Shown in pieces: positions 1-7,804 of a DNA stretch of 8,100 nt (position 1 is its first letter; the number at the start of each line of letters is the position of its first letter). The position numbers were made by a program, and so were the translations under genes. The DNA lies in contig JAFAQO010000229.1 in assembly GCA_019246375.1 (NCBI GenBank), positions 1 through 8,100 of the forward strand, written 5' to 3'. Origin of the DNA: Mycobacterium sp. Lineage in GTDB: Bacteria > Actinomycetota > Actinomycetes > Mycobacteriales > Mycobacteriaceae. Under the pieces are notes generated by a model. The model saw only the letters and a list, made by a program, of their open reading frames with translations. It did not search any database and was not told the DNA's origin.

Positions 1-3000
1 ACTGTCGCCGAACACCATCAGCAGCGGGTTGTCGGCGAAGTTGAGTTCGACCGGAGCAAGATCCTCTTCCCGTTGCCCGATGACCACCCGATCGCGTCCC
101 GGATACAGCGGACCGACCGCACCTGGGTTGAGGTTGGTGGGCAGCAACCGCACCGGCGGCGCGCTGACCCTGGGGTGGCGGGCGTTGATCGCGGCGACCT
201 GCTCGAACTGCGGCGCCGCGAACAGGAAGTGCTCCGCGGCCATAGTCAGCCCGCGGCCCGGTTGATCGTGCGGCACGGCTTCAGCCGGCCGGCGCAGCGC
301 ACCAACCACTCGCACGTTGCTGTCCCGCGCATCGTGCAGCTTGAGCTCGAGCCGCAGGCCGAGACTGTCGCGCATCGCCAGCGGCACCTCTAGCCAGCTT
401 GGGGTCGTGACGACCACATGGATGCCGTAAGCCAGTCCGATATTGACAAGTTCAGTGACCTTGGCCAGTAGCGGGTTTCGGGTGTTGAACTGGTCGGTGT
501 TATCGCGGCTGAACGCGTATAGGTTGTCGATGACCAGGAACACTTCGCCGAACCCATCGGCGAGCGCGGATTCCTGCCGGTGCCGGAAAACCTCGCGCCG
601 TTGCCGGTGACGAAGCAGCTGCTCGAGCTCGCCAAAAGTACGGCGGATCCGTTCGGGTTCCAGCGGCGAGGCCACGCTACCGACGTGCGCCAGGTTCTCC
701 AGCGCCCGCAGCTGGCCGCCGCCGTAATCCAGGCAATAGAACGTCACGTCGTGCGGTGAGTGCAGGTTGGCTGCCGACAGAATAAATGTCTGGAGCGCGG
801 TCGATTTGCCCGACTTGGGGCCGCCGTGGATCACCATGTTTCCAGCCGACGACCGAGCATCGAATATCAGCGGGTCGCGGCGCATCTCGAAGGGTTTGTC
901 TATCTCGCCGAGCGGCCAGCGCGACTGCCCGGGCGGCACCGCCGCACGTGCCAGCACCGCGCTCAGCGGGATCGGGTCGTCAAGCGGTGGCAACCACAAC
1001 TCGGGGGCGCGTGGCCCGTAACGTGCCAACTGGTCGCCGATGGTTGCGATCAACTTGCGCGGGGGGCGGACCGGTTCAGCTTCGTCCGCACCCGCGAGCA
1101 CCGTCTCCGGGTCCGGCTCGACGCGCCCCGCGGTGAACAACTTCGGCTCTGGCGCAGAGTGCATCACAACCGTTTTCGTCACGCTGGGCGGATCGTAGAT
1201 CCCGTCGACATAGGTGCTGCGGAACTTGATCGGAGCAGCGCCCGGTGCGGGCACCAGAAAGCCCACACCCTTATGTTCCTTACCCGACTCGATGTGGTAA
1301 GCGTCCTCCACGCCGATGATCTGCCGCGAAACCGCGGGGCTGGCCACCTTCAACCCGATCCGGTAAGAGGTGTTCTTGTCGATGTCCTTGATCTTTCCCA
1401 CGTCAAGTGTTTGGGATGCGAAAAGGATATGGATGCGGAATGAGCGGCCCTTGCGCGCCACGTAGTCAAACAATTCCGCGTAATCGGGGTGGTCAGCCAG
1501 CATCAACGTGAACTCGTCAGCGACCACGAACAGCGTGGGGATTGGCACCAGGTCGTATCCGGCCACCCCACCCCTTTCGCGAGCGGCCTCGTATTCAGTT
1601 ACCGAATTGAAGGCGCTCCCCTGGACCCGGCGACCGGCCTCTCGCAGCAGCACCTCGCGACGGGCGACCTCACCGCGCAGCGTGTCGGCGAACCGGTCGG
1701 CCAGTGACTTTTTCTCCGCCATGTTCGAGATCACCGCGACTACCTGTGGGAAGTTGCGGAAGCTGTCGGCACCGGCTTCGCCTTTGAAGTCGGCGTAGAT
1801 CACGATCAGCCGGTCAGCGGAGTGAGTTGTCAACAACGACAACAAAATCGACATCAAGGTCTGCGACTTGCCAGAGCCTGTCATGCCGATCATCAGGCCG
1901 TGCGGGCCCATTCCGCCCTCGGCTTCATCCTTGAGGTCGAAGATCAGCGGCTCACCGGTCGCAGTGACGCCGATCGGGACGCGCAACTCGTCGTCGCGGC
2001 GGCGCGGCGCCCACAGCGCGGGTACATCCAGCGCCGATGCGTCGGGGATTCCCAGCAGCGTGGTGAAGGTAGCGCCGCTGCTGCCCGCCGAGCGCAGTCC
2101 GGCATGGGTGGGGTCGGAGTCCCACCGCGACAGCCTGCGGGACAGGTGGGCGGCCTCGTCAGCGCTGAGTTGGTCCGCACGGTCGATGTAGCGCTGCCAG
2201 CCGCCGGTCTGCCACCGCTCGATGCTTCCGTCTGTGATCCGCAGAATCGGTCGCTCCGGATTCGAATATTGTTCGCGGTGCGGCGGTGTGGTCGAGCGGT
2301 GTATGACGGTGACCCCGGCCCACCCGGCCGCCAGCGTCGAGGAGTTCACATCGTAGTCGGGGTCGTCGACGACGATCAGCAGGTGCCGCACTGCTTCCGA
2401 CTGGCCGCCGGTGAACGACGGGCGGTCTGCGAGCGCCGGCCCTAGCAGCGCGGCCAGCTGATCGATGTTCGTCGATAAGTAACGTGCCGGTCCCACACCG
2501 TCAAGCTCGCCTGGAATATCCACGTGCGGAAGCCATTTCAGCCACGACCAGTCTTCGGCTTCCAAATCCGGAGTCGCCAGCGCGACCCCGAGGACAGTCG
2601 GGTCGTGCCAGGTCACCGCCTGGGCGATCCAGGCCCGCAACGCCCCCCGCACTTCGTCGACCTCGCCGAGCATCGTTATGCGCGACACGTTCGCCAGGTC
2701 GATACCCGTCGGTGCGTCGCGGAGCGTGCGCTGCGTGTCGAGCAGGCTTCGCAATGCGCTGTGCGATACCGGTTCCAGGTCTATTTCGTCGGCGATGTCG
2801 TTGACTCGCACCGCGGTGGCCAGCGGTACGGTGTGCAGCCCGGCCCGCACCACCAGGAAGTCGGCGTCGTGCGGATCGCGCTCCCATTGGCGGCGCGATC
2901 CCGGCACTGTCACCAAATCCGCCGGGTGGGGATGCGACCACTCGGCCGCCGCGCGCTGTTGGGCAGCCTGGGTCCGAATATTGTCCCGCACCACCGACAG

Positions 3001-3321
3001 GTAACGCAGGTAGTCGGCGCGCTCGGCGTCAACCTCCTCAGTGCGCGTCTTGTTGCCTGTGCCGCGGTAGAGCGCGGTCGCCGCCAACAACAGCACGAAT
3101 GGGAAAAACATTGTCTGTGGGGACATCAGCCGCATGCCGGTGGCGAACAACGCGACGATCATTCCGACGATCAGGATCACGATCAGGAAGGGCAACGCGC
3201 GCCGCAGCAGTGACGGCGGGATTACCCGCGGCAACTCTGGTGGCGCCTCGATGGTGATCGTGCCCTTACGGGTCTTCGGCGGAGGCAGCCGGCGGCGGGC
3301 CTCGAAGATCAGTCGGCTCAT
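1..3321 (-). CDS. eccC3: EccC3, ESX-3 type VII secretion FtsK/SpoIIIE-type motor ATPase (3' end outside window)
   Basis: Inner-membrane motor of the ESX-3 secretion system; family knowledge says it recognises Esx substrate pairs and powers export. I read the frame codon by codon from the ATG at 3321 to position 1: 1107 codons with no stop. The M. tuberculosis protein is about 1330 residues, so roughly 220 are missing. Two membrane helices are visible at about residues 42-61 and 70-86, followed by a cytoplasmic linker (DUF-type) region. ATPase domain 1 has Walker A GMTGSGKS (479-486, K485) and Walker B ending in D602-E603. Domain 2 has Walker [10 protein letters not shown] (833-841, K839), but its Walker B reads FLVIDN, with N933 where the catalytic Glu would be. 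The window ends at VFGDS, just before the domain 3 P-loop. The ATG overlaps the eccB3 stop (ATGA), with AGGAG five bases upstream (3327-3331). Identification is very secure. Confidence 0.97.
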   Translation of the reverse strand, partial: MSRLIFEARRRLPPPKTRKGTITIEAPPELPRVIPPSLLRRALPFLIVILIVGMIVALFATGMRLMSPQTMFFPFVLLLAATALYRGTGNKTRTEEVDAERADYLRYLSVVRDNIRTQAAQQRAAAEWSHPHPADLVTVPGSRRQWERDPHDADFLVVRAGLHTVPLATAVRVNDIADEIDLEPVSHSALRSLLDTQRTLRDAPTGIDLANVSRITMLGEVDEVRGALRAWIAQAVTWHDPTVLGVALATPDLEAEDWSWLKWLPHVDIPGELDGVGPARYLSTNIDQLAALLGPALADRPSFTGGQSEAVRHLLIVVDDPDYDVNSSTLAAGWAGVTVIHRSTTPPHREQYSNPERPILRITDGSIERWQTGGWQRYIDRADQLSADEAAHLSRRLSRWDSDPTHAGLRSAGSSGATFTTLLGIPDASALDVPALWAPRRRDDELRVPIGVTATGEPLIFDLKDEAEGGMGPHGLMIGMTGSGKSQTLMSILLSLLTTHSADRLIVIYADFKGEAGADSFRNFPQVVAVISNMAEKKSLADRFADTLRGEVARREVLLREAGRRVQGSAFNSVTEYEAARERGGVAGYDLVPIPTLFVVADEFTLMLADHPDYAELFDYVARKGRSFRIHILFASQTLDVGKIKDIDKNTSYRIGLKVASPAVSRQIIGVEDAYHIESGKEHKGVGFLVPAPGAAPIKFRSTYVDGIYDPPSVTKTVVMHSAPEPKLFTAGRVEPDPETVLAGADEAEPVRPPRKLIATIGDQLARYGPRAPELWLPPLDDPIPLSAVLARAAVPPGQSRWPLGEIDKPFEMRRDPLIFDARSSAGNMVIHGGPKSGKSTALQTFILSAANLHSPHDVTFYCLDYGGGQLRALENLAHVGSVASPLEPERIRRTFGELEQLLRHRQRREVFRHRQESALADGFGEVFLVIDNLYAFSRDNTDQFNTRNPLLAKVTELVNIGLAYGIHVVVTTPSWLEVPLAMRDSLGLRLELKLHDARDSNVRVVGALRRPAEAVPHDQPGRGLTMAAEHFLFAAPQFEQVAAINARHPRVSAPPVRLLPTNLNPGAVGPLYPGRDRVVIGQREEDLAPVELNFADNPLLMVFGDS

Positions 3322-4889
3322 CGGGTCTCCTGCGCGACTGGGTGAGTCCGTTGCGAATCGGGCGAAAGGCTGTCGTGGGCCAGGAGCGCGTCGGCACGCG
3401 ATAGCGTCGGGCCGGGCGCGAACAACGACAGCATCGACCACGGAATGGAAACTGGTGGTGGCGTAAGCCCAAGGGCATCAACTGTTTTAGCGTGACCGGT
3501 CGCGCCGGCTTCCTGGTCGATGCCATATCGGACCCCGGTGTCGGCGACCCAGAACAGCGACCCCGCCGGCGGTGCTGCTGCGTCGGTACCGACAGTCTGC
3601 ACGAAGTAACCGCTGCCCGGCGCCAGCGCGACGCGGCTAGCGGTCCCGTCTAGGCCAGCGCCGACCAGATCGACAGTGCGCACCGCGTCGGGCACGGGCA
3701 GCGCCGAGCCGGACAGCAATGTCAGTGAGCTGGTGCTGGCGCCGGACGGCTTGCTCCAATACGCGCAGGTGACCGGAGCACTGGCATTGTCGACAGCCGT
3801 GAGCCGCTGATCGGGATAGCGGGTGGTGTCCAGCATCCGCGACACCGGCAGCCGTGCGACCTTATCGGCGCCCAGCACCGGCGGCTGGTCCAGCCCATAG
3901 GAATTGGTGTTGCGCAGCATCGCGGCGAGCACCGGCGAAATCGGTTGCAGGCCGTCCGGCAGCACCGCGTAGAGCACATTGTTACCTGGATTGTTTTCTA
4001 AGCCATGGGTTACCACCACGGCTCCGACCGGCACGGGCACTGGCAGCGCGAAGCGGGGCGGGCTGCCGGCATCTGGGATGGCCGGGGCGGCCAGCGCCGG
4101 AGCTTCGGGAACCGCATTGAACAGCCCTGCCGCGATGGGCCGGGGCTTGGGCACGTCGGTGCCGAGGCCAAGCGCACCAGTGACGGCACGATCGGCCAAA
4201 TCAATCGGGCTGCGCCTGCCGTTCCACAGCAGCCAAATTCCGGTGCCGTTATCGACCACCACCGCTCGCCCGGCACCGAGCGCGGCTGCCCGTGCCCCGC
4301 TGTTGTCCGGAGTTCCGGCGAGCACCGTGACGCCGGCGGTGGGACCAGAGATCGCATCGCACACCGCCCAGTTCGCATCCTTGGCGCTGCTTTGCACCAT
4401 TCGTTCGGGTGCGCCCGGGATGCCGATCAGATTGCCGCGCGGATATTGGTCCAAGACACTGCTTTTCACTGCGGTGGGTGTGACCGGCCGACCGACGATC
4501 AGCCGCGCGGAGGTGAGGTTGAGCACCGGGTGCAGTTGGTCCCCGACCCGCACATACAGTGCGGCGGTGGACCTATCGGCCAGCACGGGGTTGCTGCCCG
4601 CCGAACCGCCGGGCCGGATGAGGGAGAACACGAAGCAGCCGATCAAACCTGTGATCACAACCAGCACACCCATCAAGACAGCGCGCGATTGGGTGCGCAG
4701 CGGATCGACGAGCATCCGGGTGTCGTGCAGGGCGACGCCGGAGGCGATCCGGCGCATCACGAACCGCCAGCCGGTCACCTGGTGGCGGGTGACGAAACCG
4801 CGGCGATATACGACCTTGTCGGGGTTGTCGTTGACCGGGGTGCGCGATGCGAACGAGCGCCGGTCGTCGTCCGGCTCGCGGTCCGTCAT
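3318..4889 (-). CDS. eccB3: EccB3, ESX-3 membrane/periplasmic core component
   Basis: Core membrane subunit of the ESX-3 secretion complex, 523 residues (M. tuberculosis EccB3 is about 538). A basic cytoplasmic N-terminus (about 1-69, with the well conserved stretch [11 protein letters not shown] and [18 protein letters not shown]) leads to one transmembrane helix at about 70-91. The remaining 430 residues lie on the periplasmic side and match the EccB repeat-domain fold. C176 (in NWAVCD) and C374 (in APVTCAYW) are the only periplasmic cysteines and probably form the EccB disulfide. A further cysteine, C85, sits inside the membrane helix. A short Pro-Val run (LPVPVPVPVG-like, about 281-288) falls in a variable periplasmic loop. 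The ATG overlaps the eccA3 stop as ATGA, and GGAGG lies seven bases upstream (4897-4901). Its own stop overlaps the eccC3 start the same way, so the three genes are translationally coupled. Confidence 0.97.
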   Translation of the reverse strand: MTDREPDDDRRSFASRTPVNDNPDKVVYRRGFVTRHQVTGWRFVMRRIASGVALHDTRMLVDPLRTQSRAVLMGVLVVITGLIGCFVFSLIRPGGSAGSNPVLADRSTAALYVRVGDQLHPVLNLTSARLIVGRPVTPTAVKSSVLDQYPRGNLIGIPGAPERMVQSSAKDANWAVCDAISGPTAGVTVLAGTPDNSGARAAALGAGRAVVVDNGTGIWLLWNGRRSPIDLADRAVTGALGLGTDVPKPRPIAAGLFNAVPEAPALAAPAIPDAGSPPRFALPVPVPVGAVVVTHGLENNPGNNVLYAVLPDGLQPISPVLAAMLRNTNSYGLDQPPVLGADKVARLPVSRMLDTTRYPDQRLTAVDNASAPVTCAYWSKPSGASTSSLTLLSGSALPVPDAVRTVDLVGAGLDGTASRVALAPGSGYFVQTVGTDAAAPPAGSLFWVADTGVRYGIDQEAGATGHAKTVDALGLTPPPVSIPWSMLSLFAPGPTLSRADALLAHDSLSPDSQRTHPVAQETR

Positions 4890-6727
4890 GCCGGCACCTC
4901 CAGGCCGAGGCCGCGCAGCAGCAGGGGCACCGAATTGGCGACGTCGTCTGCGATGATCGTCATCAGCTGGTCATCGGTGAATGCGTCGGTTCCGGCCTCT
5001 TCCGAGTGATCCAGCCGGAATTCGCGTTCCTCTTCGGATTTTTCGACGACGTTGCGTACGAACCGCCCGTTGCCCGCGATGTCGAGGCCGCGCCGTGACA
5101 CCCCGTTGAAGTCGGGCTTCGACGTCGAAGCCAGGTGGGCGAACAATGTCTCGAGATCGTCGAGCGCGGCCTGTTCGAAACGGCTGTCGCGCTTCTCGGC
5201 CATGAACTTAGCAATATCAACCAATTCGGCCGGGGTGTACGACGGGAAGTCGATGCTGCGGGTGAACCGCGAGCGCAACCCTTCGTTGGTGTCGAGGAAC
5301 TTGTCCAGGTCGGCGCGGTAGCCGGCGATGATGACCACCAGTCGATCCCGGTCGTTTTCCATTCGGGCCAACAGCGTGTCGATGGCCACCAGACCGAAGT
5401 CGTTCTTGGCGCCGGTGGCCACCAAGGCGTATGCCTCGTCGAGGAACAGCACACCATCCAGTGCGCTGTCGATGATCGCGTTCGTCTTGGCCTCGGTCTC
5501 ACCGATGTGCTGGCCGATCAGATCGGCTCGGTGCACCTCTCTGATGTTCTCTTTCTTCAAAAGACCCAGGCCGCAATAGATTTTAGCGACGACCCGGGCG
5601 CTGGTCGTCTTACCTGTGCCGGGCGGTCCGGTGAAGACCAGGTGGTTGGTGCGCCCTGCCGTCGATAGCCCGCGCTGCTGGCGCAGCACCGCCATGGCCA
5701 CCGAGCTCTTCAGCCGTGAGACCTGGTTTTTGACCTGCTCGAGGCCGATGAACTCGCCCAGTTCGTGTTCGGCCTCGGCGAGCAGCGCGTCCTTGCGCTG
5801 CTGAGCCTCGGGGTCGACGAAGTCGGCTTCGCCGGGTTCGGTGTCGGAGTCCCACGGGTCGGTGCGGGCTTCGATCCGATCCGCAGTAGTGGTGACGATC
5901 CCGAAGCTCTCATCGGATAAGGCTTGCTGAACCTGTTCGTTCTCCGGATTGGCCGCATACAGGTCCTGCAGAACTTCGATCGCCGACTCCTCGTCAGTCT
6001 GCGCCCGCAGCACGAGCGCTTTGGCCAGCGCGCCGTCGACCGCAGCGACAGCGATCGGCCCTTGGGGTTCCTCGAGGTACGACAAAGCCGGGGCGAACAT
6101 GCCCAGCCGGGCCAGCGCAATGCCCAGGGTGACCTTGGCGGCATGCGCAAAAAGTTCGTCGAGACCCGGGTCGTTGACGATCGGGGTGAGCAGCTTGACG
6201 ACGTCCGACCAACGCTGGGCACGGTGATGGATGGCGACCGCGATCCAGCGTGCGTCGCGCCAACTCGGCCGGCGCTCGGAAATGCCGGCAACCAATCGGT
6301 GCGCGTCGGCGTATCGCCCGTCTGCTGCCAGCGCCGCAGCGTAGGCGAGCTGGAAGTCGTCGGGATCGGTTGCCCGGAACCGTAGATAAAGACCGGTGTC
6401 GTACTGGAAACCCAGCACCCGGGGCGCCAGTTCCACCTGGCGCTGCAGCAGCCCCGCGGTGGACGCCGTCCGCGATACCGCTTCGAGCACCGGGGCCGAC
6501 GTGTCGCCGGCGGCGGCCAGCCCGGTCCACGCGTCGCATTGATCGTGGGCAATGCGGGTGAGCGCGGTGAACCCCGATCGGGCGGCAGCCAGGTCGGCCG
6601 GACGTTGCCGGTCGTAGACCGGGATCCCCAGCGCCCGGCAGCAGGTGGCGAACCGGCTGATGACGTCGCCGTCTAGCCGGGCTGCGGCAGGACGAGCAAC
6701 CAGCGTCCCGGCGTCACCTCTTTCCAC
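4886..6727 (-). CDS. eccA3: EccA3, ESX-3 cytosolic AAA+ ATPase (CbbX-type)
   Basis: Soluble AAA+ ATPase of the ESX-3 system; relatives act on PE/PPE and Esx substrates or their EspG chaperones in the cytosol. It has 613 residues. The N-terminal part (about 1-280) is alpha-helical and matches the TPR domain of EccA proteins. The C-terminal CbbX-like AAA+ domain (about 320-613) shows Walker A GPPGTGKT (367-374, K373), a pore-loop region around LIGQHIGET (403-411), Walker B VLFLDE (426-431, D430-E431), an arginine-finger candidate in GLRSRF (R485/R487) and a sensor-2 type segment GNGRFVRN (552-559). The GTG at 6727 is the only start possible: the frame has no other ATG, GTG or TTG before an upstream in-frame TAG. 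AGGGAGGG stands eight bases before it. It is the first gene of the iron-regulated unit eccA3-eccB3-eccC3. The annotated M. tuberculosis protein, as I remember it, is somewhat longer at the N-terminus. Confidence 0.97.
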   Translation of the reverse strand: MERGDAGTLVARPAAARLDGDVISRFATCCRALGIPVYDRQRPADLAAARSGFTALTRIAHDQCDAWTGLAAAGDTSAPVLEAVSRTASTAGLLQRQVELAPRVLGFQYDTGLYLRFRATDPDDFQLAYAAALAADGRYADAHRLVAGISERRPSWRDARWIAVAIHHRAQRWSDVVKLLTPIVNDPGLDELFAHAAKVTLGIALARLGMFAPALSYLEEPQGPIAVAAVDGALAKALVLRAQTDEESAIEVLQDLYAANPENEQVQQALSDESFGIVTTTADRIEARTDPWDSDTEPGEADFVDPEAQQRKDALLAEAEHELGEFIGLEQVKNQVSRLKSSVAMAVLRQQRGLSTAGRTNHLVFTGPPGTGKTTSARVVAKIYCGLGLLKKENIREVHRADLIGQHIGETEAKTNAIIDSALDGVLFLDEAYALVATGAKNDFGLVAIDTLLARMENDRDRLVVIIAGYRADLDKFLDTNEGLRSRFTRSIDFPSYTPAELVDIAKFMAEKRDSRFEQAALDDLETLFAHLASTSKPDFNGVSRRGLDIAGNGRFVRNVVEKSEEEREFRLDHSEEAGTDAFTDDQLMTIIADDVANSVPLLLRGLGLEVPA

Positions 6728-6735
6728 GCCCCATA

Positions 6736-6743
6736 CCCTCCCT
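6736..6743 (-). promoter_or_regulatory. Ribosome binding site deciding the eccA3 GTG start
   Basis: The minus strand reads AGGGAGGG followed by an eight-base spacer (TATGGGGC) and then GTG at 6727. The ATG inside the spacer (at 6735) is in another frame and stops after six codons, so it is not the start. This site together with the upstream in-frame TAG fixes the eccA3 start. Confidence 0.8.
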
Positions 6744-6745
6744 GG

Positions 6746-6764
6746 GTTTCTTAGCGTTACCTAA
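6746..6764 (-). promoter_or_regulatory. Possible second IdeR iron box
   Basis: The minus strand reads TTAGGTAACGCTAAGAAAC, agreeing with the IdeR consensus at 13 of 19 positions. The core TTAGGT-N4-CTAA part matches well, while the promoter-distal half-site is poor. It begins six bases after box 1 ends, and lies between it and the ribosome binding site. Paired IdeR boxes are a known arrangement at iron-repressed mycobacterial promoters, which supports reading this as a weaker second site. Confidence 0.55.
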
Positions 6765-6770
6765 CTTCGG

Positions 6771-6789
6771 TGAAGTTAGCATAGGCTAA
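6771..6789 (-). promoter_or_regulatory. IdeR iron box 1 (operator)
   Basis: The minus strand reads TTAGCCTATGCTAACTTCA, which agrees with the mycobacterial IdeR box TTAGGTTAGGCTAACCTAA at 14 of 19 positions, including the invariant-looking TTAG and GCTAAC parts. It lies 43 bases before the eccA3 start and overlaps the candidate -10, a position where bound Fe-IdeR would block transcription under iron-replete conditions. The match is seen directly; binding is inferred from what is known for ESX-3 in other mycobacteria. Confidence 0.8.
6778..6783 (-). promoter_or_regulatory. Candidate -10 element for eccA3
   Basis: TATGCT on the minus strand fits the mycobacterial TANNNT pattern and sits inside iron box 1. 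It would place the transcript start near 6771 and give a leader of about 44 bases. No clear -35 is seen at 17-18 bases upstream, and TAGCCT and TAACTT nearby also fit TANNNT, so the exact element is uncertain. Confidence 0.35.
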
Positions 6790-6817
6790 TTCGCAAGATC
6801 TCCGATTGGTCGAATTA
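6787..6817. repeat. AT-rich inverted repeat TAATTCG-N17-CGAATTA
   Basis: The arms at 6787-6793 and 6811-6817 are perfect seven-base reverse complements around a 17-base spacer that itself contains the palindrome AGATCT (6796-6801). The repeat lies directly upstream of iron box 1 and overlaps its edge. It could be an operator for a second regulator or simply chance in AT-rich promoter DNA. It does not resemble the mycobacterial Zur box known to me. Confidence 0.3.
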
Positions 6818-6827
6818 ACGAGCCGGC

Positions 6828-7727
6828 TCATTCCCGGACAGCGCTGACCAACGTGTTACGGGCGACCATCGACTCGGCTTCGGTGCCCGGGCCGGGCACC
6901 GGCCGGCCAACCTCGCGCAAGTAGGTTGCCAGCGGTGTCCCGACCGCGGTCCAGCCCCGCTCGCCGAACCACTCCTCGGCGGGGGCATACCGCTCGTTGT
7001 AGACCAACTGGAAGAACAGGCGCTGGTCGTCTTCGGAGTTGCGTTCCTCCTCGACGGCGGCTGCGAACTCGTCCCGGTCCATCGGCGCTCCGTCCTCGAC
7101 CGCGACGTGGCTGCCTGGGCCGGCCAGCGCGTCGATCCCGGTGAACAGCTGATTCTGCGCCGCAGCCGGAAGATAAATCAGCAAGCCCTCGGCAATCCAG
7201 GCCGACGGCTTGGCAATGTCAAAGCCGTTGTCATGCAGCGCCTGTGGCCAGTCGTCACGTAGGTCGACGGCAACCTCGCGACGCTCAGCCTTGGGTTGAG
7301 CACCGTGTGCACTGAGTACCTCACGCTTGAAGTCCAAAACCTCGGGGCGGTCCAACTCGAAGATCGTCGTGCCGGTCGGCCAAGGCAGCCGGTAGGCGCG
7401 CGAGTCCAGGCCCGCCGCCAGGATGACCACCTGTTGCACACCGGCGTCGGCGGCCCGGCGGAAATAGTCGTCGAAATATCTGGTGCGCGCGCCTTGGAAG
7501 TTGACGAAGTGCTCGCCGAAATCGCTTGACTTGAGGGGGTGTTCGGGTACTTTGCCGTCGAGCACGTCAGCCGCCGGTCCGCCCACGGCGCGACAAAAAA
7601 GCTCGGCGAAGGGGTCGACCGCCAGCGGGTTGGGCTTCTGCGCTTCCAATGCTCGCGCGGTCGCCACGAATAAAGCAGTTGAACCGACACTTGTCGTGAT
7701 GTCCCAGCTGTCACCTTCGCTACGCAC
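6828..7727 (-). CDS. Class I SAM-dependent methyltransferase, Rv0281-like (leucine carboxyl methyltransferase-like, TIGR00027 family)
   Basis: A putative S-adenosylmethionine-dependent methyltransferase of the family expanded in mycobacteria; the substrate is unknown. With the GTG at 7727 it has 299 residues, close to the 302 of M. tuberculosis Rv0281 as I recall it. The N-terminus [16 protein letters not shown] (8-23) is typical. The SAM-binding glycine motif is [18 protein letters not shown] (100-117). The acidic ribose-binding strand is [12 protein letters not shown] (123-134), then VAVDLRDDW (152-160) and the conserved [11 protein letters not shown] (177-187). [11 protein letters not shown] (79-89) is another family signature. 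An ATG at 7817 would add 30 residues of low family likeness and overlap the preceding esx gene, so I prefer the GTG, which has AGGG eight bases before it. The gene is a conserved neighbour of ESX-3 but lies upstream of the iron boxes, so it is probably not strictly part of the IdeR-controlled unit. Confidence 0.93.
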   Translation of the reverse strand: MRSEGDSWDITTSVGSTALFVATARALEAQKPNPLAVDPFAELFCRAVGGPAADVLDGKVPEHPLKSSDFGEHFVNFQGARTRYFDDYFRRAADAGVQQVVILAAGLDSRAYRLPWPTGTTIFELDRPEVLDFKREVLSAHGAQPKAERREVAVDLRDDWPQALHDNGFDIAKPSAWIAEGLLIYLPAAAQNQLFTGIDALAGPGSHVAVEDGAPMDRDEFAAAVEEERNSEDDQRLFFQLVYNERYAPAEEWFGERGWTAVGTPLATYLREVGRPVPGPGTEAESMVARNTLVSAVRE

Positions 7728-7804
7728 GCAACAGACCCTACGCCGACGTGCATCGGTGCGGTTCGCGATGGGGCGCAACTGCACTGGGTGATGGGATGGC
7801 AGAG
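7728..7804. other. Short intergenic gap between the esx gene and the methyltransferase gene
   Basis: These 77 G+C-rich bases contain the AGGG ribosome binding site of the methyltransferase (7736-7739 region). I see no iron box, no convincing terminator hairpin with a T-run, and no clear promoter. The spacing allows co-transcription of the two genes. Confidence 0.5.

Larger units (their letters stand above)
6728..6827 (-). promoter_or_regulatory. Promoter/leader region of the ESX-3 operon
   Basis: This 100-base gap between the methyltransferase stop and the eccA3 start is clearly more A+T-rich than the genes around it. It holds a good iron box, a second weaker one, a candidate -10, an AT-rich inverted repeat and a strong Shine-Dalgarno. 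In M. tuberculosis the matching region upstream of Rv0282 is controlled by IdeR (iron) and Zur (zinc). No stem-loop followed by a T-run is visible, so I see no intrinsic terminator for the methyltransferase gene and read-through is possible. Confidence 0.85.

Noticed and set aside
760..1443. Plus-strand 227-codon open frame
   Set aside because: It is antisense to the EccC3 coding frame, which is intact and conserved throughout; the reading is His/Arg-rich with no recognisable motif.
2524..3213. Plus-strand 229-codon open frame and the minus-strand 146-codon frame at 2501-2941
   Set aside because: Both are out-of-frame shadows of EccC3; the EccC3 frame was read without a stop across this stretch.
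1..3321. Possible frameshift or pseudogene in the left part, since no complete minus-strand gene ends there
   Set aside because: Codon-by-codon reading gives an unbroken EccC3 from 3321 to 1; the gene simply continues past the window edge.
3979..5009. Long plus-strand open frames of 325 and 334 codons opposite eccB3 and the end of eccA3
   Set aside because: They lie wholly antisense to two securely identified genes, show Arg/Pro/Ala-rich or low-family-likeness composition typical of shadow frames in G+C-rich DNA, and match no family I know.
6820..6829. Perfect ten-base palindrome GAGCCGGCTC over the methyltransferase stop, as a terminator
   Set aside because: It has no loop and no following T-run, so it is not an intrinsic terminator.
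7752..7771. CATCG...CGATG inverted repeat between the esx and methyltransferase genes
   Set aside because: A five-base stem with a ten-base loop in G+C-rich DNA is expected by chance and has no T-run.
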